Below are positions 27,501 through 42,500 of a stretch of DNA of 64,000 nt, in pieces. Source of the stretch: Loripinus fragilis (taxonomy: Eukaryota > Mollusca > Bivalvia > Lucinida > Lucinidae); NCBI GenBank assembly GCA_964019695.1, contig OZ026520.1:34719120-34783119 (forward strand). Direction: 5' to 3'. How positions within the stretch are numbered: position 1 is the first letter of the stretch; each line of letters starts with the position of its first letter. The translations under genes were made by a program, and so were the position numbers. The notes beneath the pieces were generated by a model. That model was not told the DNA's origin and did not search any database. It saw only the letters and a program-made list of their open reading frames with translations.

Positions 27501-30500
27501 GAAAAAATTCCGTGAATAAATACTCAAGTTATCGATCGGAAATGGTGAGCACGGACGGACGGACGGACAGACGGACGGACGGACGGACGGACAGACGGAC
27601 AGACACCGAAGGGTATAACATAATACCTCGCCACACTTTAGTGGCGGGGTATAAAAATGATAAACCACTAGTGGTTTACAGATTTTCGGGAAAGGTTATG
27701 AGGTCTATAACAATGTTGCCTACAAAATGACAAAATTAAAGCTTTTTTAAAGCAGAAATGAGATTTCAAAGTAATCTTCATGTCATATGATAAATAGAAT
27801 CTAACATTGGTGCTCTTGAGTTATTGAATTTATCAAGCTTGTAGCGAAAAAGAGATAAAATGCTTGCAAAGCCTCACATTTTAACTCTTTTCCCCAACTC
27901 GTTTAATAAATTCAATAAAACATGAGCACTTATGTAAGATCCTCTAATTGTGTATAATGAGGTGTGTTATACAGGGACTGGAATGTAAATCATTACTTAA
28001 AATTTCTTATCCAGGACTAAGAAATGTGTAAAAAAGTTCACAAATGAGCGCTTTTACCACTGTAAAATACAATAGTGCGGAAGTTTTAAAATATCTATTT
28101 GCATTTTGAAGTCAAAGAATACCTTAATCTGCAATATAATTTTTGAGGGCTCTGGAAGTCTTACCTTCAACAAGATTTGCCAACTTATCCCTGTCTCTCT
28201 CCAGATCTCCCCTCTGTTTTAACATATCCATTTTCATATTTGTAAGTTCTACCTTACTCTTATGTGAAACTTCATCAAAGCGATTCTTATAAGTCATACA
28301 CTCTTTCTCAAGTTCATGAATCTTAATTGTCAATTTATTATGTACGTCTCCAGTGCCTGAGAGATCTTTGGATAAGGCCTCAACTTGTCTGCGTAATGAT
28401 TCTCTTTCAGCCTACAAAAAAAAAAAGTTTGAGACATAATCAACTGCATAAGGGACACAACCCACCCAGCATTTTTTTAGTGTGAGTGTTATATAATCCT
28501 CTCATTTGTGGTGCTATTTCAAAATCATGTTGTGGAGAACAGTGTAGACTCAGATCAGCTGACTTCATCAGAAGACAGCAGATATGACTCAATACTTATA
28601 TTTTCATCTTATATTAACAATCCAATATACACTAATTTCTTTAACCAAGGCCAAATAAAAAATGTTTCTCAGGCCCTACCTCATCTGTTTCAAATGCCCC
28701 TCATCTGTGTTTTTACAGACCTGAATAACAAAAAAGTGGCCTCATTTATTTTATTCATACGTCAAAATCAAAATATCAACATTTCTATACTTAAAATGAA
28801 CTAAAAAAGGTGCCTCATTTATTTTATTCATACGTCAAAATCAAAATATCAACATTTCTATACTTAAAATGAACTAAAAAAGGTGCCTCATTAGCTTTCC
28901 ATGAAATAAAAAAAAGTGGCCTCATCTGTTTTTTGGGGAAATAAAAAATAAAAATAAAAACCTACCTGCCTCATCTGTTTTTCAAAAAAGTGGCCTGAGA
29001 AACATTTGTTTATTTTTTTAGCCCAAAATACACTATTTTGTCCTTATAAAATGAATTAATTTATTTGGCAGAGAAGTGTTGGAGCAGCCAACAAGCAAAC
29101 TGAAGGAAATAATGTCATCAAGATATGTGAATGATGTCACACAAACTCCTGTAAACAAAGGAAGTTATTGGCTAACATTGATAATACAGTAGGATGGAGG
29201 CAATCCTAGATCATGTGAATTTTCAATATTTTTGAATCAAGAAGGGCAAGAGGCTAAAAATGTTGGTTTTAATTAAGACAACTGCATTGAGAGGATAATA
29301 TAGCTTATAAATTGGTTGTAAAATCTTAACCCATGTCATGCTGAATATTGTAATGTACTATGTACATTTCTCCGAATTTTTTATCCTGTACGCCTGCAGT
29401 ATTTCAGTTGTAAGCATGTATTTTCAGAGTGGAAAACAGTGGATCCTGAACAGATGGCTTTGTAAGAAGCCAGCTAATCTGGATCTACATTGTTTTCAAA
29501 AAGAATAAATTGAGCCGTGGCATGAGATTTCCAACAATTTGGTATGTGCAACCAGCAAAGGCTCAGACCAGCCTGTGCATACGCGCAGACTGATCAGAGC
29601 CTTTGCTAGTCGCTTGAGTATTCTATGATTGTTAAGCTACTGACTGACCACCATTTGGAGTTTCTAAACTTAAAAGGAGGCTGCAGAGGCTCGTTCTAGT
29701 CTACACATGTCAAAATGCCACATTGTTGGAAATCTCATGCCACGGCTTAATTCATGTTCAGCAGGACAAGGATTAAGAAGAGTTTAAGTAAAAAATAAAA
29801 TTTCTATTTATGTTCTGGTAAAATTCCAAAAACATTTCATCTAATGTATGGAACATTAAAAATTTCAATTCTGCTCAGCACTTGTGAAGATCAAGTTGTT
29901 TCCCACATAAAACATTTCAACTTATGTGCTGGACAACAGTTAAATTTACAATTATGTTTTGCACTTTTGTGAAAAAACCAAGATATTTACAACAACACAC
30001 CAAGTATTTTCAGTAATACTAAATTTACCCTTGTCAGGGTTCATACAGGCAAGTTTGAGTAAAATTCAAGGATTTTTCAAGGACTTCTAAGGACTATCCT
30101 ACAGTTTTCAAGGACTCAAAGTTTATGAAAAACCCTGATTTAAGGGTTAAAATTCTACTTCAGAAATGCTAGACTGAGATAATGGAGAAATTAGTGCTAG
30201 AAATTAGTATAATTTAACTGTTGTGCTTTTATTTGGTGCAGCAATTTTCTGCACAAAAGTTTTATTCTGATTTAGATCTCTATCAACAGGGTTAATTGCT
30301 ACAGAAAATAGAAGAGTTCAAGGACTTTTCAAGGCATTTGTGTGATTTTCCAGTACTTTCCAGGCATATTAAATTTTCAAGCACTTTTCAAGAAAGCACT
30401 CTAAATTCAAGTACTTTTCAAGCCCGTCCGAACCCTGCTTGTCCTGCTGAATCCAGATTTATCTTTTTTTTGAAAACACTGTAGAACCAAATCAGCTGGC

Positions 30501-33500
30501 TTCTAACAAAGCCATCTGATCAGGACCTGTACTGTGTTCCATTCTGATTAAAACACATTCTTACAACTGGAATGCTGCAGGTTAACACGACAAGTATTGG
30601 GAATAAAAATATTCAGCATGATAAGGGTTAAAATATTCCTTATAAAAAGTAAAATATTCTCTATAATCAAGACTTAAAACTTACTTCTAGAGATTTTATG
30701 CTGGACTGATGCTCTGTTATCTGTTTTCCTTGTATCCGTACTAAACTTTCAGACTCTGTCCCTACTTTTTCTCTCTGCGCTCTCACTTCATCCATCTCTG
30801 TCATGAGTCCCTTTATTTTTAGATGTAGTTGAGCATTCTCTCTCTGTAGAACCCTTACTCTCTGTGAGTCTTGTGTTCCCTCAGACTGAATCTTCAGTAT
30901 TGTTGTTTCTCGTTCCTTTCTTAAATTTGCAACCTGTAAGAACAAGAGAATCTGTAGCACCAATGGCTGCTCCCCAAATAAATACTTCTTCTAAAAGGGC
31001 TGCAAGTTGATATCTCAAATAATGTTCATGTTATGCTCTGGCAGGGTTAATCCTAGCCCAAAATGATGATGGACCCTTAAAATGGAACAATGGCCCATAT
31101 CCCATTCAAATACATGCAAATTTCCAAATTTTAATGGGCCATTTGAAATTTTTATGGGCCCTTTGCAAAATTTGATGGACCCAAGAATCCTTAATATCCA
31201 CATTAGAGCACAATTGACATGAGATTTGAATAGCTTGTATATGGGGCCCAGTCAAAAATAAAGTCCATTTTAGCAAAACATTAACAGTTTTATCACAAAA
31301 TAGATCCGGCCCATCCTAGGATGAACCCTGCTCTGGACATAAAAAATAAGTATCACAAAGGGCAATAACATATTATGCAAAAGAGAGTTATGGTTCTTGC
31401 AAACTGCACTTCTCCTCATCGAATAATTAAGACTCAAGTTAATAACTCTTATAGTTTTTGTGTTATGCTTCGGACAAAATACAAGTATGAAAAATAACAA
31501 AGGGCAATAGCTCCTAAATTATGTAAGAGAGTTATGATTCTTGTACACTGCACCTCCCCTCATTGAGATCTATCAAATAATAAAGTTTCAAGTTAATACC
31601 TCTTATAGTTTTTGTGTTATGCTCCGGACAAAATACAAGTATGAAAAATAACAAAGGGCAATAACTCCTAAATCATGTAAAAGAGAGTTATGGTTCTCGT
31701 ACACTGCACCTCCCCTCACCAATGAAGTTTCAGGTTGATACCTCTTATAGTTTTGGTGTTATGCTCCGGACAAAACACAAGTATGAAAAATAACAAAGGG
31801 CAATAACTCCTAAATTATGTAAAATAGAGTTATGGTTCTTGTACTCTACATTTCTCCTTATCAAATTCTATTTACTAATGAAGTTTCAAGTTGATACCTC
31901 TTATAGTTTTTGTGTTATGCTCAGGACAAAATTATGACAGACGGACGGGAAAGACGGACAAAGCGGCAGCTATACCCCGGCATCCAATTTAGGTTACCTT
32001 GCACCCCCCCAGGACAATTTTTCATGGGTGCCAAATTGTTCATTGGGACCCCCTGGATGCGAAAAAAAGGTGTCTTCAAAAAAATTTTGGTTTGGGCTAT
32101 GTGTTATTGCATGGTTTCTATGGCAACGCACAGCTAATTTGAGAAGTGGGGTCTGCCTAGAAAATTACTCATATCTCAGCTGTTACTTATCCTAGACTAC
32201 TTAACTTAATACCAAATTAAAGCTTAGACATAGGCCTATTATCCCCTTGTTGCATATGCAAATTATCTAATTTGCATATTCATAAATATTTATGAAAACA
32301 TTAAAAATGCTGTTCACGAATGGGGGTATACGTACAAGATTAATAATATCTCAGCTGCTTTTAGTCGTAGATTACAATAATTTGTACTAAAACAAAGCTA
32401 AGACATAGGCCTTTCATTCCATGGTCAAATATGCAAGGTATCATATTTGCATAATTTGCATATTCATGAATATTAATAAAAGCGCTAAAAAATAAGGGAA
32501 AATCATTACATAAATAGGCTGGTTTCATCCCAATATTGTCAATGTTGCATGTTTTGATATAATTAATGTTACAATTTGATAAGTCCATTCATCCAGTGAT
32601 CCTTTATGAATGTTATCTTATTTGAATATTCATGAAAATGCATGAAAACTTAAAAAAAATGAGGGAAAATCATGTAAAAACTATAAGCCTAGGGGAGGGG
32701 TTAAGATACAATCTATCCTGCACTCCTAGGGCCTTTTAAATTCATGCCAAATTGTTCAGTGGGACCCTCAGGATGTGAAGCGAAGTTCTCCTCAAAAGAA
32801 ATCTGGTATGGGCTACGTGAAAATGCATGGTTTCCATGGCAACCTCTTATATGATTCTCGAGATTGGGGGGTAGGCCTACAAATTCAATCATATCTAGGG
32901 TTCTACTTATCCAAGAACACTAAAATTGATGTCAAATTAAAGCTTAGACACATCTCTTATTTCCTGTGGTCAGATTTGTAAATCATCTAATTTGCATATT
33001 TATGAATATTAATGAAAACCTACAAAAATGAAGTAAAATCATAAAAAACAACATAAATGAACATATTTCAGCACAAAAACATCATCAAACCATCATTGTT
33101 GCCATTTTTATATCCTCTGTGATTCTTGTTGATAAGTTCTTTCATCCAGTGGTGCTATATGATAATTATCTCATTTGCATATTCATGAATATTAATGAAA
33201 TCTTAAAAATGAGGGAAAAAGCCATGGGTAAACTATAGTATGCAACTGGGTTATCAGACCTAAATTGAACACATAAGACACTTCATTATGGGCATAAATT
33301 TTGTCCAATAGGACCACTTAAATGAAAAAAAAAATATTGTCCTAAAAAATGAATGCTCTTTGGTTTTTGAAATTTCATGGTGTCCATGGCAACCCATTAT
33401 GCGACTGTAAAGAATGGGGGTATACATACAAAAATACTCATATCTTAACAACATCTCATCTTAGATTACTAAACATGGTACCAAACTAATCTCTGGACAT

Positions 33501-36500
33501 AGCAGTTTAATTTGGTAGTTAGATATGCAAATTATTTAATATCCATATTCATGAATATTAATGAAAACTTTAGAAATGAGAGATAAAATCTAAGAAAAAT
33601 TAAGGGTTGTACGTATGAAATTACCAACAACTCAGCTGCTATGCATCCTAGTGTATCAAACTTGGTGCCAAATCAATGCTTAGACATAATACTTTTACCT
33701 TAAGGTCAGCTTTGAAAAAAAGTTACCATCAATAGTTATCAATTTTAATTCAAACAGAAGAAATAAATGAAAAATCGCGGAAAAATCGAGGGGGTGTACT
33801 TACAAATCTAATAATATCTCAATTGCTAAGTGCCCTAGAGTACCAAAATTGGTTTTAAACTAACGCTAAGGCAATAGCATGTTTAACAAATCATCAAATT
33901 TAAAAATGGTCATATTATAATTTCCATGAATATTGATGAAACAATGAGCATTTTGATAAAAAAATACTTGAAAATTAAGGGGATATACCTACAAAGTTAC
34001 TCATATCTCAGCAGCGTATAGCCCTTACATAGCAAACAAGGTGCCAACTTATTGCTATGACACAGCCCTTTATCTCAATGGCAACATTTGCCAGTTGTCT
34101 CGTTTACATATTCATGAAAATTAATAAAAACATTAGAATAAAGAGAAAAATCGCCGAAAAATTAATGGGGGTATACCTACAAAATTACCAATATCTTAGC
34201 TGCTAATTGCCCTAGAGTAACAAACAATATACTAAGTTTAAGTCTATGCATAACACTTTTACCTAGTGGGAAGATATAAGAATTAACTAATTTGTTTAAG
34301 ATCAATATTAATAAAAACTTAAAAAATACAAGAAAAAAATGTATACAAATTGATGGCAGTGTACCTACAAAATTACTCATATTTCAGCTGCTATAAATCT
34401 TATACTTTTTTTTCTTTTACTCAAAAACACTTTTTATTATGCTGTTTGATATGGTACCAAGCTTGCTACTATTGGTCAATTGGAAGCTAAGATATGAATC
34501 ACTTTGTACGCATACCCCCTTAATTTTCCTGTATTTTTCTCTAATTTCTTACGTTTTCATCAATATTCATGAGAATTTATATTTGATTTGTTATAATTTG
34601 GATCATTTTGGTAAACAAGTTGTGTCTATGCATTGACTTAAAATCAGTTTTGGCGCTATTGGGCACTTAACTACTGAGATATGAGTAATTTTGGAAGTGC
34701 ACCCTCTTGATTTTTCCGCAATTTTTCATTCATTTCTTCTGGTTTCATTAAAATTCATGAATATATATGATAAATATTTTTCATATTATACCTTATGGTA
34801 AAAGTACAATGTCTAAGCATTGAATTGGCACTAGGTTTGATACACTGGAACACATAGTAGGTGAACATTTGTCATTTTATATGTACATCCCTTAATTTTT
34901 CCAAGATTTTTTCTTTCATTACTAAAGTTTTCATTAATATTCATGAATATGCAAATGAGCTAATTTTCATAGAGGACCACTGGATGAAAGAACTAATCAA
35001 ATTGAATCACTGAAGATATAAAAAATGGCAACAATGGTGGTTTGATGATGTTTTTGTGCTGAAATATGTTCATTTATGTTGTTTTTTTATGATTTTACTT
35101 CATTTTTGTAGGTTTTCATAATTATTCAAAAATATGCAAATTAGATGATTAACAAATCTGACCACAAGAAGAAAGACATGTGTCTAAGCTTTAATTTTAC
35201 ACCAATTTTAGTGCTCTAGGATAAGTAGAACCCTAGATATGATTGAATTTGTAGGCCCACCCCCCAATCTCGAGAATTATATGAGAGGTTGCCATGGAAA
35301 CCATGCATTTTCACGTAGCCCATACCAAATTTCTTTTGAGAAGAACTTCGTTTCACATTCTGAGGGTCCCACTGAACAATTTGGCATGAATTTAAAAGGC
35401 CCTAGGAGTGCAGGATAGATTGTATCTTAACCCCTCCCCTAGGCTTATAGTTTTTACATGATTTTCCCTCATTTTTTTAAGTTTTCATGCATTTTCATGA
35501 ATATTCAAATGAGATAACATTCATAAAGGATCACTGGATGAATGGACTTGTCAAATTGTAGCATTGATTATATTAAAACATGCAACATTGACAATATTGG
35601 GATGAAACCAGCCTATTTATATTTGTAATGATTTTCCCTTATTTTTTAGCCTTTTTATTAATATTCATGAATATGCAAATTATGCAAATATGATACGTTG
35701 CATATTTGACCATGGAATGAAAGGCCTATGTCTTAGCTTTGTTTTAGTACAAATTTTAGTAATCTTCGACTAAAAGCAGCTGAGATATTATTAATCTTGT
35801 GCGTATACCCCCATTCGTGAACCACATTTTTAATGTTTTCATAAATATTTATGAATATGCAAATTAGATAATTTGCATATGCAACAAGGGGATAATAAGC
35901 CTATGTCTAAGCTTAATTTGGTATTATCTTTAGTAGTCTAGGATAAGTAACAGCTGAGATATGAGTAATTTTCTAGGCAGACCCCCCTTCTCAAATTAGC
36001 TATGGGTTGCCATAGAAACCATGCAATAACACATAGCCCAAACCAAAATTTTTTTGGGGACACCTTTGTTTCACATCCAGGGGGTCCCAATGAACAATTT
36101 GGCACCCATGAAAAATTGTCCTGGGGGGGGGGGTGCAAGGTAACCTAAATTGGAGGCCGGGGTAATTGGGAAGCATAATAATAATGTTGGACATTATCCT
36201 GTTGAGGTAAAAAAGCAAGAAATGCACTCCCATAGAATGCTTGAAACATTGTTACAAGCATTCTGTGAGAGTGCATTTCTCAGATTTTTGATCCAATAAG
36301 ATTGGGATTTTGTTTGTCATCACATGGTCGTGGAAAACACATTGACCAACAGTAAGGGTGTTTTCCATTACCATGGATATAAGGTGAATATATCCAAAAT
36401 TAAAATCCCAAACCTTGCAGTTTCAGTGTGTTTACAATTTTTTTATTATTTCAAGTGGAAATGGTCAATTCAGTTTAGATAAAGAGAGCCCATTAGTCGG

Positions 36501-39500
36501 CTTAATTCAGTATTTTGAGGCTGACTTCATATGAAAACTTTCACCAACAGTCTAAAGCAGTTTATCATTCAATCTTTGAAATAGAATTCTAACTTTCTCT
36601 ATTAATTCATTTAAGAAGGGTGCAGGACAATTCGTCGAAAGACACTTCGTCGAATATGACAATTAGTCTAAACAGACAATTGGTCTACTGCGACAGTTTG
36701 TCAAATGTGACACTTAGTCTACTAATTTTTTTAGCTACGACATTTGGTCAATTTTTTAAAAGCATAATTACAGTTTTTGCTATGTTATTTTTGTTGACAT
36801 GCTTGATTGTAATGGTATTATAACGGTATTCGGCTGCAATAACCTTTTGTTGAGTGATTAAGTGGTTCAATTTTCTGAGTGCATAAAATGTTTTCATCTC
36901 CAACGTTATTTGTTATATCATTTTAGTTCAGTGATAGTTTATTAGTAGTAAAGATGGATGAAAAACCAGATTTTTTCTAAGTAGCCATGTTGTTAGAAAG
37001 TTAAGTTTATTGTAAAGACAGACTCGATCCAAAAACCGGGAAATGTTCCTGGAAGTGTGACAATTTTAAATGTGAGGGCCGCATTTTAACATCGTCAGAT
37101 GTTCGTGTATTGAAGCAATATGCATGGACCTGACATACCTCAAATTGAAGTGCAACAGTCTATGGCCAGGATAAGAGAAGCTGCCTCCTTTCACTAGTGT
37201 ATCTCAGGTACTACCCAATTGAACCGCTTTGTGCCGTCACCCATAATAAACAAAATTGTTTCACTTCTTTTTTATTTCCTGATAAATGTTTGATATTTTC
37301 GACCATTTTTAGACAAATTTTAGACACATTTCGATGAATTATGAGTTTAGACCAACTGTCTTTTCGATCAAACGTTACATTCGACCAGTTGTCTTATTCG
37401 ACCAAACGTCATAATCGACGAAGTCTCTTTCGACAAATTGTCTTGGATCCAATTAAGACTGGTGTCCTTTTTTGTGGGGGATAGGCAAACCGTGCAGACC
37501 CTGATCAGACGCCGCTGTGCATACAGAATGCAGCATTTCATCTGGGTCTTCACTGTCTGCCTACCTACCCATTTATGGGTTCTAAGTACAAAAAGGATTT
37601 GAGATTACCCTCAGGACAAACTAGACGCATGCCTCCAGATAGGAGTGCATAATTGAAAATTACTTTTCTTAATTCTCAACCAAAACATATGTTGTGGGTA
37701 CTCAAAAGAACCGTCTGAACCAGGCTAGTCTTTTGAGCACCGAAAACACATGTTTAAACTGATGGCTAAGGAAATAATCACAATTTTATGCTCAAAAATT
37801 GTGTTTAGCTAAGGCTATGGACCCTACCTCAGCATCATGCTGTAGCTTCATCTCTCCCAGGATCTGTCTACTCTCTGTTTGTTCATGTTCATACTCTGAC
37901 TTGAGAAAGAACAGTTCATGTTTCAGTTTGTTACAGGTGGTCCGGAACTCTTCCATCTCCATCTCCTGTTTCTGAAACTTCTCTCGGTATGATCTCTCGA
38001 TCTCCTCGTTTAGCTGCATCCTCAGCACGTCCAGTTTCTGTGGCGTCACCATCTGCAAAAAAATTGATTCTCTTCTAAAAAAAGAAAAAGCTCAGCAATT
38101 TTCAAATGATCAATGCATCTCAAATGACAGAACTTTACACACTTAGTCTAATAATTTTATTGAAAATCATGTCACAAGGTTATAAAACTTGTTCATGCTC
38201 AACTCAGCTGAGCACGAAACTTATCCTGCCCATAAATGTTAAAATGCCAACAATTGTTGGCATTTTAACATTTATTAGCATGATTAATACAACATCTGAG
38301 AGGCCTAAAGCAAGAAGCTTATTCATTTGCCGGTAGTTTAGTTTTTATGAGCAGTTGAAATTTCGTGCTCAGTTGAGATGAGCATGAAAAAAGTTTTATA
38401 ACCTCGGGTCTGACTGAAATCGCATTATCGGTTGGGAGCAGTTGAATAATCCTTTATTATAATGTGGGTCTCTCATTGACACTGTTTCTCCTCCACCTTG
38501 AAATCAGCTTAATCTTGCACAATCTTAATTTCTTCATTTATACTTTTTCTTAACTTGAACTTCCAGAGACCACAGCCAGTGCATTCATCATCCAGGAATT
38601 TCCTTCCCCTTTGAGTCTGGGTCCAGGGTTCCATGATTTGGGGAAAGTTTAAGCACATATCTGCCAAATTGGGAAAAATGAAAAATGATAAATTCTAAAT
38701 TATTACTGTATTTTTATCATAATCAACCAAGCTGATTTTGTTGGGAGTAAGTACACTGGCTTGTCAAATTCAAAATTTTCAAGTTTGGGTTTGTATTATT
38801 GCAAGAAAGTGGGAAATTTATTCACTATTTTGGGAAAATTTGGCTTATTTTTGAAATGGGAAGGGTCCTGTATTGGGCCCCAAATATGGCAAAAGAAAAT
38901 TCCTGTCATCTTATATTCATCTTGAGCATATTATCTTACCTTATTCCTGAGTTCCTCCACCTGAGCATGCCTCTCAGCTACTTCCTTCCTGCTGTCTTCA
39001 TACATTGTCTTATATTTATCTTGCACTATCTTGCTTTCTTCTATTGTTCTCTTGATCTCCTCCTCAAGTCTGTTGTATTCATCTTGCAGCCTGAAAAAAA
39101 AAGTAATAGCTCAAATACACAGGCCCCCAGATAAGAGTGTGTAACTGAAAATTATTTTCTTATTTTTCAAAAAAAACATATGTTGTGGGTACTGAAAGGA
39201 CTGTCTTCTTGAGACGGTTCTTTTGAGCACCCAAAACACATATATAAACTGATGGATGATAAAATGATTGCAATTTTACGCTTAAAATCCTTGTTTATAA
39301 CTTGCCCTATGAATATACTGTTTTTTCATTAACCCTTGCTTATCATGAAATCTGAATTTGAAGCCAGTTCATTTTTAATAACTTAATCTATTGTCATGGA
39401 ATCACTGGCTAAATGCAGGAATATCCCTGGCCTTAATTGACTATGGGGGGCCTTAAAATGGACGCATGCCCCATTGAAATACATACAATGTACAAGTATC

Positions 39501-42500
39501 TAAATTTCCACTTGTACCAGTAATACACTAAAACACCTGAACTCAGATGTCACATAACTTGTTGCATGCTGGGTAATTTTTCATGCTCTTGTTGTCGTCT
39601 GCTGACTTTTTTTTATTAAAGCTTAACTTTTTCAAAAAAAAATCTTTTAGGTACACTATCCGAGTGTCAAACAATTTGGATCCAGATCAGGACCAACGTT
39701 CTGTCGGTCCCGATCTAGGTCCAAACTTTTGCAAAGGTTATCAGCCGACGACAAAAGATGCCGCTAGCAAGGAAACTGTTAAAACATTATAATAAGGGAG
39801 AAGTTTTGGGTTGAATTTAGGATTCCCTAGTATGTTCTATACATTTAAACGTATCTCTCAGTTGAAAGTAGGGAGTTCTAACTTCAAAGTGAGCAGGATG
39901 AGGGACACTTTTCTCACCTCAGATAGGGGGCAATCAAAAACACTCTTAACAATCAACGAACACGGATCAAATTAGAAACAGTTTTTTCTATTGCCATTTG
40001 TAGCCAGTCTGGCGACAAATGGCAATGAAAAACTCTGTTTCTACTGATTTTTGATAGATCTACGCTCTTCTATAGTATTAACGTTTTCGATTGCTGCCTA
40101 TCCAGTGTGGTTCTCCCAAGTCTCATACTAGCCTCAGACTGGCTAACTCTTGAATATAAAATTCTAAAAATTTAACAAGAAATGTCACAAACACGTGACG
40201 AATGCCCCCAAAGGAATTGGTCTAGCATAAGACACATTTGAGGAAAGATAGCTGTAATATAGCACCAAAAACCTAGAAATGAGGCCAGAAGTCAATGTCA
40301 AGGTCAAAGTGACTCAAAATGGTATGCACCACTCCGCCATCCCAAGAGGAATCACCACCCCAAAATTGGGATTCCTACATCAAATAATATAGAAGATATG
40401 CTCTGGACACAATAATTCTTGAAAACTAGGTCAGAGGTCAAGGTCACAGTGACCCAAAAATGGTTTGTGACACTCAGTCATCCCAAGATGCATTTACATA
40501 CCAAATTTGGAATTCCTATTTCAAAGAATATAGGATATGCACCAGTTTCTAGAAACTAGGTCAGAGGTCAAGTTCAAGGTCAAAGTGACTTAATTATGGT
40601 AAACGACACTTTGTCATCCCAAGATGCATCCGCACACCAAATTTGAGATTCCTACCTCAAATAATACAAGAGATATGCTCTGGACATGATTATTCTAAAA
40701 TTAGGTCAGAGGTCAAGGTCACAGTGATCCAAAAATGGTACATGACACTCCGCTATCCCAAGATGTATCCACACACCAAATTTGGAATTCCTCACTCAAA
40801 GAATACAAGAGATATGCTCCGGACACAATAATTCTTAAAACTAGGTCAGAGGTCAAGGTCACAGTGACCTAAAATGGTATGTGACATCCTGTCATCCCAA
40901 GACGTATTTACACACCAAAGTTGGAATTCCTATCTCAAAGAATATAGGAGATATGCACCAGACTCAATGCAGTTTCTAGAAACTAGGTCAGAGGTCAAGT
41001 TCAAGATCACAGTGACCCAATTATGGTATGCGACACTTTGTCAGTCCAAGATGCATCCACACACCAAATTTGAGATTCCTACCTCAAATAATATAAGAGA
41101 TATGCTATGGACACCATTATTCTAAAAACTAGGTCAGAGGTCAAGTTCACGGTCACAGTGACCCAATTATTGTTCGCGACACTTCATCATCCCAAGCTGC
41201 ATCCACACACCAAATTTGAGATTCTTACCTCAAATAATATAAGAGATATGCTCCGGACACGACTATTCTAAAAACTAGGTCAGAGGTCAAGGTCAAGGTC
41301 ACAGTGACCCGAAAATGGTACGCGACACTCCGCCATCCCAAGATGCATCCACACACATAATTTGAAATTCCTACCTCAAAGAATATAGAACCATGAATTT
41401 TATAAAAAAGGATTGAACAATTGAATCCTCTTTTTACACCAAAAAGGCTTAATTTGAGGTGGTAAAAAGCTTCAAAAACAGCTACATATTTTTCAACTTT
41501 CAAAATTTTCAAGAAAGTAACCCTCTATTTCCATGTTTTAGAATCGCTATCCTGTTGGAGACTGCTTCCAAAGTACCACTTTGATATTCAACAATTTTAA
41601 TCCTGGCTACTCTATCATTCGAATACAAAGTGGTACGTATACCACCGTACAAAGTTACGTCTCACAGGATGACTGCTTTAGAAATTTAAACTAACTGAAC
41701 TGACTCTAAAGTGGTACATGTACCACATTGTTATGCAGTGATTGGACTTCTGACTGCTCTATCACTCGCAAACAAAGTGGTACGTATACCACCGCACAAA
41801 GTTACGTCTGACAGGATGACTGCTTTAGGAATTTAAACTAATTGAACTGACCCTAAAGTGGTACATGTACCACATTGATATGCAGGGATTGTACTTCTGA
41901 CTGTTCTATCATTCGAATGCAAAGTGGTACGTATACCACCGAACAAAGTTACGTCTGACAGGATGACTGCTTTAGAAATTTAAACTAACTGGACTGACTC
42001 TAAAGTGGTACATGTACCACATTGATATGCAGCGATTGTACTCGTACTTCTGACTGCTCTATCATTCGAATGCAAAGTGGTATGTATACCACCGTACAAA
42101 ATTACGTCTGACAGGGTGACTGCTTTAGAAATTTAAACTAACTGAACTGACTCTAAAGTGGTACATGTACCACATTGATATGCAGTGATTGTACTTCTGA
42201 CTCCTCTATCATTTGAATGCAACCACCGTACGAAGTTACGTCTGACAGGATGAGTGCTTAAGAGATTTAATCCAACTGAACTGACTCTAAGTGGTACATG
42301 TACCACATTGATATGCAATGATTGCAGTTCTGACTGCTCTATCATTTGTATGCAGTCAGTCGATAAAGAATGGTAGCGCCACGGTTCGCACCGGTGGTGA
42401 CAGAGATTGACACGGGTTCAGTCGGTAAAGCCCCGTTTGTACCCGGAAAATGGCGGTGCTATAACGGTTTGGCCCGGTAGAGCCCCGGTCTGTCCTAGTT

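Larger units (their letters stand above)
30934..37827 (-). other. CEP83 intron between coding exons 4 and 3
   Basis: Almost wholly repeat-derived: a four-copy tandem array (31330-31965), the large inverted repeat (31975-36162), a foldback element (36624-37445) and a palindromic mini-element (37645-37800). No host coding sequence seen. Confidence 0.8.

Noticed and set aside
40195..41395. Regularly spaced repeats resembling a CRISPR array
   Set aside because: Units of about 140 bp are repeated over their full length with no unique spacers; eukaryotic satellite-like array.
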